Of a stretch of 8,600 nucleotides of DNA, positions 5,564 through 8,600 are shown piece after piece. Below the pieces are notes generated by a model. The model had not been told where the DNA came from and searched no databases. It saw nothing but the letters and a program-made list of their open reading frames with translations. This stretch comes from an uncultured Burkholderiales bacterium (lineage in GTDB: Bacteria; Pseudomonadota; Gammaproteobacteria; Burkholderiales; Burkholderiaceae_C). The stretch's first letter is position 1. Each line of letters starts with the position of its first letter. Where the stretch lies: NCBI GenBank assembly GCA_903887655.1, contig CAISQQ010000273.1, positions 1-8,600 on the forward strand, in the 5' to 3' direction. The translations under genes and the position numbers were made by a program.

Positions 5564-5578
5564 TTTGTTGCGCTGCAA
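5550..5578 (-). promoter_or_regulatory. Candidate extended -10 promoter for the predicted sRNA
   Basis: On the minus strand, TTGCAG (plus 5573-5578; 3 of 6) and TATATT (plus 5550-5555; 5 of 6) are 17 bp apart. The -10 box is preceded by TGG, an extended -10 element that can compensate for a weak -35. Predicted start is near 5543. The -35 box lies within the 15-bp palindrome. Confidence 0.5.
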
Positions 5579-5580
5579 CA
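5566..5580. promoter_or_regulatory. 15-bp palindrome (candidate operator), copy 1
   Basis: TGTTGC-GCT-GCAACA has perfect 6-bp inverted arms around three bases. It overlaps the predicted osmC start site and the -35 box of the opposing promoter. A second copy differing by one central base lies before the porin gene at 6897-6911. The binding protein is unknown. Confidence 0.5.
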
Positions 5581-5611
5581 TTTAAAATTAACAACCAGAA
5601 AGGTCAAGGAC

Positions 5612-6067
5612 ATGGACTGCACAGTCAGCTGGACGGGGGGCACGGGGGCGCGCTCGGCCATGGGATTTTTGGCCGAAACCGGCAGTGGCCACACGGTGAT
5701 GATGGACGGTGCGCCGGATGCGGATCGCCCCGACAATGGCGGACAAAACCTCGCGCCGCGTCCCATGGAGATGGTGCTCGCGGGCACCGGCGGGTGCACC
5801 GCCTACGACGTGGTGCTGATCTTAAAGCGCGGGCGCCAACAAGTGAGCGCTTGCCAAGTGCAACTCAAAAGCACTCGAGCCCCAGAGGACCCCAAAGTCT
5901 TCACCGAGATCCACATGCATTTTGTGGTGACGGGCAAGAATTTGAATGCGGGGGCGGTCGAGCGTGCCATTGCCTTGAGTCACGAGAAGTACTGTTCGGC
6001 CTCCATCATGCTCGCCAAAACCGCCCAGATCACCACCAGCTTTGAGGTCGTCGCACAAGAAGCTTGA
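5612..6067 (+). CDS. OsmC family protein, YhfA-like
   Basis: Encodes 151 residues, similar in length and pattern to E. coli YhfA. OsmC/Ohr-type proteins are cytoplasmic dimers; several reduce organic hydroperoxides through two cysteines, but the substrate of the YhfA branch is not established. Visible marks are R-P-M-E-M-V-L-A-G-T-G-G-C (50-62) with Cys62 at the start of the central helix, Y-D-V-V-L-I-L-K-R-G-R-Q next to it, F-T-E-I-H-M-H-F-V-V-T-G (97-108), and S-H-E-K-Y-C-S (123-129) with Cys128, the second conserved cysteine. Both catalytic-type cysteines are present. ATG 5612 has an upstream AGAAAGG with 8-nt spacing. A GTG at 5525 is in frame and preceded by GGAGGAG at 7-nt spacing, but the 29 added residues have no family match and the predicted transcript starts downstream of it. 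It is convergent with coq7, with 20 bp between stops. Confidence 0.9.
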   Translation: MDCTVSWTGGTGARSAMGFLAETGSGHTVMMDGAPDADRPDNGGQNLAPRPMEMVLAGTGGCTAYDVVLILKRGRQQVSACQVQLKSTRAPEDPKVFTEIHMHFVVTGKNLNAGAVERAIALSHEKYCSASIMLAKTAQITTSFEVVAQEA

Positions 6068-6087
6068 CGACGCTGCGGCGCTCAGCT

Positions 6088-6741
6088 TCAGATGCGGTGG
6101 GCCACGGTGGTCATCACCTTGGCACTCAGGCCCATGAGGGTTTTGAGGGCCTGGGGCAACTCTTGCGCGCCGGCCTTTTGCGCATCCTGGGCGTGCTGGA
6201 TTTCGTCTTTTTGCATTTGCGCCACAATCGCCTGAGACGCCCAGTCTTTGGCGGGCAAACGGCTCAAGTGAGACGCCAAATGGCGCTCCACTTGCACTTC
6301 GGTCTCCACCACAAACCCCAAACTCATGGGGTCTTTGCCGAACTTGCCCATGGCGTAGCCCAAGGCAAAGGCACCGGCGTACCACAAGGGGTTCAAGTAG
6401 CTGGTGTGACCCCCCAGCTCTTCGATGCGTTCTTGGGTCCAGGCCAAGTGGTCGGTTTCTTCTTGGCTGGCGTGCTTGAATTGGCGCTGCAGCCGGGGGT
6501 CCGAGGTGGCCAGGCGTTGCGAGCTGTAAAGGGCTTGCGCGCACACTTCGCCCACATGGTTCACCCGCATGAGGCTGGCCGAGAGCGCTTTGTCTTGAGC
6601 GCTGAGCGTGTCGGTGATGTGAACGCTCTCGCTCTCGCGCCTTAAACGCGCCTGGGGACTGGGTCGGCTGGCGTGGGGTTTGGCAAACAAGGTGCGAAGC
6701 GCATCGTCTAGCGCACCAATGAAGTGGTCGGTTTTGCTCAT
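6088..6741 (-). CDS. coq7: 2-nonaprenyl/octaprenyl-3-methyl-6-methoxy-1,4-benzoquinol hydroxylase (Coq7)
   Basis: Encodes 217 residues, normal for bacterial Coq7. It is a membrane-associated carboxylate-bridged diiron monooxygenase that hydroxylates demethoxyubiquinol in the penultimate step of ubiquinone synthesis. The diiron ligand pattern is complete: Glu65 in RVNHVGEVCAQALY, Glu95 and His98 in EETDHLAW, Glu148 in FVVETEVQVERHL, and Glu180 and His183 in QKDEIQHA. The spacing of the two ExxH motifs and the helix order match the family. ATG 6741 gives the usual start (MSKTDHFIGALDDALRTLF). The frame stays open to 6852, but that 37-residue extension lacks family character. GACAAT lies six bases upstream of the ATG and no Shine-Dalgarno sequence is visible. 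It is a single gene, convergent with osmC and divergent from the porin. This is the Coq7 type rather than the flavin-dependent UbiF. Confidence 0.94.
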   Translation of the reverse strand: MSKTDHFIGALDDALRTLFAKPHASRPSPQARLRRESESVHITDTLSAQDKALSASLMRVNHVGEVCAQALYSSQRLATSDPRLQRQFKHASQEETDHLAWTQERIEELGGHTSYLNPLWYAGAFALGYAMGKFGKDPMSLGFVVETEVQVERHLASHLSRLPAKDWASQAIVAQMQKDEIQHAQDAQKAGAQELPQALKTLMGLSAKVMTTVAHRI

Positions 6742-6747
6742 GCCTGG

Positions 6748-6753
6748 ATTGTC
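6748..6753 (-). promoter_or_regulatory. Candidate -10 box directly before coq7 (possible leaderless start)
   Basis: GACAAT on the minus strand (4 of 6 matches) ends six bases before the coq7 ATG, the same spacing as GATAAT before gspC. No clear -35 box is found 16-18 bp upstream. Confidence 0.3.
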
Positions 6754-6851
6754 CCTGATTTTGAAGACCCTGCCCTGGGCGGCTGGCATCCAAGCCATCG
6801 AAGCACCGGCGTGTCGCAAACCGAGCCATCCCATGAACCCTAAAGTACCCA

Positions 6852-6880
6852 TTGTCTTAAAAATGACTTAATTATTTAAT
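6852..6880 (+). promoter_or_regulatory. Candidate sigma-70 promoter for the porin gene
   Basis: TTGTCT (6852-6857; 4 of 6) and TTTAAT (6875-6880; 5 of 6) are exactly 17 bp apart in an AT-rich setting. A start near 6887 would give a leader of about 185 nt. The palindrome at 6897-6911 would then lie at about +10 to +25. Confidence 0.45.
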
Positions 6881-6896
6881 ATAAACAAAATATTTG

Positions 6897-6911
6897 TGTT
6901 GCGTTGCAACA
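6897..6911. promoter_or_regulatory. 15-bp palindrome (candidate operator), copy 2
   Basis: TGTTGC-GTT-GCAACA has perfect 6-bp inverted arms. It is identical to the copy at 5566-5580 except for one central base. It lies just downstream of the candidate porin start site, a position typical for a repressor site or a stem near the 5' end of the mRNA. Confidence 0.5.
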
Positions 6912-6991
6912 ACCTTAACAAAAACAATTACTTATTTACTTTACGACCGAATACGAGTTCTGTTTCAATACGCCTAACTTCCCAAAAACGG

Positions 6992-7001
6992 GGGTTTACC
7001 C
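6992..7001. promoter_or_regulatory. GGGTTTACCC element in porin leader
   Basis: GGGT-TT-ACCC is a near-perfect palindrome 70 bp upstream of the porin ATG. Its reverse complement, GGGTAAACCC, is at 8519-8528. Role unknown. Confidence 0.3.
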
Positions 7002-7058
7002 AGGGATTCATTTTAAAACTTAAGAATTAATGAGAACGCTGGGATTTTTATCAACCAT

Positions 7059-7063
7059 GGAGA
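7059..7063 (+). promoter_or_regulatory. Porin ribosome binding site
   Basis: GGAGA lies eight bases before ATG 7072. It decides the start against an upstream in-frame ATG at 7030, which would add 14 residues before a clear signal peptide. Confidence 0.75.
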
Positions 7064-7071
7064 AAAGAAAC

Positions 7072-8256
7072 ATGAAAAAAACACTCGTTGCCTTGGCCGC
7101 AATGGCTTCTTTGGGCGCAATGGCTGAAACCACCATGAGCATTTACGGCATCATTGACGGTGGTATCCGTCAAGATTCGAATGCAGCCAAAAACTCTGCT
7201 GGTGGCACACAGTCACTGACCCAGTTCAACAACGGCACTTTGAACACATCGCGTTTTGGCTTCAAGGGCACCAAAGACCTCCAAAGTGGCTTGAAGGCCA
7301 ACTTCAAGTTGGAGAGCGGTTTCACTGAAGGCAATGGACAAGATGCCGGCAACGTGGTCAACCCTGCGGTGACTTCTGTGCCCCAAACGACCAGCACCTA
7401 TTCCAAAAACACCCTGTTCGATCGCACTGCCAGTGTGGGTTTGCAAGGTTCAATGGGTGCTTTGGACATCGGTCGCTTGACCACCTTTGCTTATGACATG
7501 ACCGCTGGTTACGTCATCGATCCCATGGGCATGGAGATGACCAACAACAGCCACTACGTGGCTGCCAAATCTTTCAACATCAACCCATTGGGCTTGGCCA
7601 TTCAGTCGAGCCTTTTCACCGTTCGCCGTGACAACACCTTCAAGTACGTGGGCACATTTGGTGGCTTGAGCGTGGGCGCAGCCTACTCCTTGGCCAACGT
7701 GGCGGGCAGCCAGTCGGCTGGTTCTTCCATGCAAGCCATGGTCAAGTACGTGGGTGACGGTTTTGCATTGGCCGCGTCGACCGACAGCTTGCAAGACAGC
7801 AATTCACTCAAGCAAACCTTGAGCACCTTTGGCGGCAATGTGACGGTGGCTGGCTTCAAAATCACCGCGGGCGGCACTCAGTTGAGCACACCCGCTGGTT
7901 TTGCACCCGTGGCTGGATCCTTCACCAGCAACAGCTTCTCCAACCCTGCTGGCTACATCGTCGGTGGCACTGCTGCCGCGCAGACCAAAATCAATGTGGC
8001 TGACCTCGGTGTGGCTTACCAGATGGGCCTCTTTAACTTGGCTGCAGGCTACTACAACGCCCAAATCCAGCAAGGCGCCTTGGCCAACAACACCGTCAAC
8101 ACACTCATCGTGCGCGTCAAATACGCCTTGGATCCTTCCACCGATTTGTATGTCGAGGCCGACAACTCCAAAGCCACAGGTTTGGTTGAAGCCAAGTCTG
8201 CGGGTGCGAGCTTGAGCGACACGGGCTTCACCGCCGGTTTGCAATACCGCTTCTGA
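7072..8256 (+). CDS. General outer-membrane porin, betaproteobacterial (Omp32-like) type
   Basis: Encodes 394 residues. Porins of this family form trimers of 16-stranded beta barrels that let small hydrophilic solutes cross the outer membrane. The signal peptide is MKKTLVALAAMASLGAMA with cleavage after AMA, before ETTMSIYGIIDGGI, the typical first strand. Strand 2-3 sequences RFGFKGTKDLQSGLKANFKLESGF (about 61-84) match the family's R-x-G-x-(K/R)-G-x-E/K-D-L-x-x-G-L-K-A block. D-I-G-R-L-T-T (about 139-145) matches the G-R-x-x-(T/S) stretch before the constriction loop. The protein ends G-L-Q-Y-R-F, with the C-terminal Phe recognised by the BAM assembly machinery. Codon use is more uniform and lower in GC than in the neighbours, as for an abundant protein. 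The start at 7072 is supported by GGAGA and the signal peptide. Ion or solute specificity cannot be read from the sequence. Confidence 0.93.
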   Translation: MKKTLVALAAMASLGAMAETTMSIYGIIDGGIRQDSNAAKNSAGGTQSLTQFNNGTLNTSRFGFKGTKDLQSGLKANFKLESGFTEGNGQDAGNVVNPAVTSVPQTTSTYSKNTLFDRTASVGLQGSMGALDIGRLTTFAYDMTAGYVIDPMGMEMTNNSHYVAAKSFNINPLGLAIQSSLFTVRRDNTFKYVGTFGGLSVGAAYSLANVAGSQSAGSSMQAMVKYVGDGFALAASTDSLQDSNSLKQTLSTFGGNVTVAGFKITAGGTQLSTPAGFAPVAGSFTSNSFSNPAGYIVGGTAAAQTKINVADLGVAYQMGLFNLAAGYYNAQIQQGALANNTVNTLIVRVKYALDPSTDLYVEADNSKATGLVEAKSAGASLSDTGFTAGLQYRF

Positions 8257-8262
8257 TCGAGT

Positions 8263-8292
8263 GCCAGGGACTCTCCTCTCGAGAGTCCCGGC
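8263..8292 (+). terminator. Hairpin just after the porin stop
   Basis: GGGACTCTC (8267-8275) pairs with GAGAGTCCC (8281-8289), extended by GCC/GGC across one unpaired A. It starts seven bases after the stop. No T-tract follows, so it may protect the mRNA 3' end rather than terminate alone. Confidence 0.45.
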
Positions 8293-8338
8293 ATGAGTTG
8301 TTGATCGATCGATGATGGGTCAATGATGCGTTGATCAT

Positions 8339-8376
8339 CCAGGCCTTGTCGTTTAACGCGGGCCTGGTGTTGTTTT
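8339..8376 (+). terminator. Candidate intrinsic terminator of porin transcript
   Basis: CCAGGCC (8339-8345) pairs with GGCCTGG (8361-8367) around a loop that can form a small inner CGT/ACG stem. It is followed by TGTTGTTTT, a T-rich but interrupted tail. This is the better terminator candidate of the two downstream hairpins. Confidence 0.5.
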
Positions 8377-8518
8377 GAGCTACCCAGCCCCTCGAGCTTT
8401 CCAATGGGAAACAGATCGGTCATCGAACGCCATTGAAATGCTTGGTAGCCCCCATCATGTTGAGCGCCCTCAAGTTTCGTTCAGTGGTGTCGATTTCACC
8501 ATACAGACATAAAACCTA

Positions 8519-8528
8519 GGGTAAACCC
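8519..8528. promoter_or_regulatory. GGGTAAACCC element near window end
   Basis: This is the exact reverse complement of the 10-mer in the porin leader (6992-7001). It is possibly an operator of the next gene, which lies outside the window. Confidence 0.3.
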
Positions 8529-8600
8529 GATAAAAAGAACACTTTAGTGGTGGTTCTTGCCTGATTTTGTAACGCTACCGCAACACTATACCCACGCCAA

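Larger units (their letters stand above)
6742..7071. other. Divergent intergenic region between coq7 and porin
   Basis: About 100 bp next to coq7 (6742-6840) is GC-rich like the flanking genes and carries a possible -10 box. From about 6845 the sequence becomes sharply AT-rich. That part holds the candidate porin promoter, the 15-bp palindrome and the long untranslated leader with a GGGTTTACCC element. No gene is seen in it. Confidence 0.7.
8257..8600. other. Gene-free region downstream of the porin
   Basis: These 344 bp hold two hairpins suited to ending porin transcription, a GATC/GATGAT-rich stretch (8300-8339), a GGGTAAACCC element (8519-8528) and an imperfect AAGAAC/GTTCTT hairpin (8535-8558). 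No convincing coding frame is seen. The AT-rich last 100 bp resemble the leader of a further gene beyond the window. Confidence 0.6.

Noticed and set aside
5525..5611. Longer OsmC protein from GTG 5525 with a strong GGAGGAG ribosome site
   Set aside because: The 29 added residues have no OsmC/YhfA character, the likely promoter starts transcription downstream of the GTG, and ATG 5612 has its own AGAAAGG. The GGAGGAG is explained at least as well as the complement of the sRNA segment.
6068..6087. Bidirectional terminator between osmC and coq7
   Set aside because: The 20-bp spacer and flanks give only imperfect pairing (AGC...GCG/CGC...GCT) and no T-tract on either strand.
5822..6829. 335-codon open frame on the minus strand across osmC and coq7
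   Set aside because: It overlaps two well-supported genes in other frames, is rich in Arg, Pro and Gly as expected for a high-GC shadow frame, and shows no family pattern.
6742..6852. In-frame N-terminal extension of Coq7 from ATG 6852
   Set aside because: MSKTDHFIGALDDALRTLF is the usual family start; the extension has no family resemblance and contains the candidate coq7 -10 box.
8568..8585. Possible third palindrome copy, TGTAACGCTACCGCAACA
   Set aside because: It shares the TTTTGT...CGCT...GCAACA outline with copy 1, but the left arm has two mismatches and the spacer is three bases longer, so it does not form a proper inverted repeat.

Overview
The window looks like a chromosomal segment of a betaproteobacterium, most likely Burkholderiales and probably Comamonadaceae-like. 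The basis is the porin type (a 394-residue trimeric porin with a YRF-type C-terminus), the type II secretion (T2SS) layout with gspC divergent from gspG, high GC with heavy TTG leucine use, and the style of IlvA, Coq7 and the YhfA-like OsmC protein. I cannot name a genus. I see no mobile elements, CRISPR arrays, tRNA or rRNA genes, and every gene identified has a recognisable housekeeping or envelope role.

Layout: positions 1-2766 (minus strand) hold the pseudopilin operon gspG-gspH-gspI-gspJ-gspK. The last four genes are joined by ATGA stop/start overlaps, and gspK is cut by the window edge. A 181-bp divergent intergenic region (2767-2947) separates it from gspC (2948-3601, plus), the inner-membrane T2SS component. 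gspC converges on ilvA (3711-5318, minus), threonine deaminase. Between ilvA and a YhfA-like OsmC gene (5612-6067, plus) is a compact regulatory region. It has a perfect minus-strand intrinsic terminator, a good extended -10 minus-strand promoter about 83 nt upstream of it, an opposing plus-strand promoter, and a 15-bp palindrome. coq7 (6088-6741, minus) makes the hydroxylase of late ubiquinone synthesis. After a 330-bp spacer, half of it very AT-rich, comes an abundant-type porin gene (7072-8256, plus), then 344 bp with hairpins but no gene.

How the parts relate: gspG-K encode the major and minor pseudopilins of the T2SS pseudopilus, and GspC couples the inner-membrane platform to the outer-membrane secretin. 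gspD, E, F, L, M and N are not visible. ilvA, osmC, coq7 and the porin are independent single-gene units. The most interesting non-coding signals are (i) the predicted ~83-nt small RNA antisense to the osmC leader region, carrying a CU-rich stretch complementary to Shine-Dalgarno sequences, (ii) a near-identical 15-bp palindrome before both osmC and the porin gene, and (iii) -10-like boxes 6-7 nt before the start codons of gspC, ilvA and coq7, suggesting leaderless mRNAs. No wholly new multi-gene system is evident.
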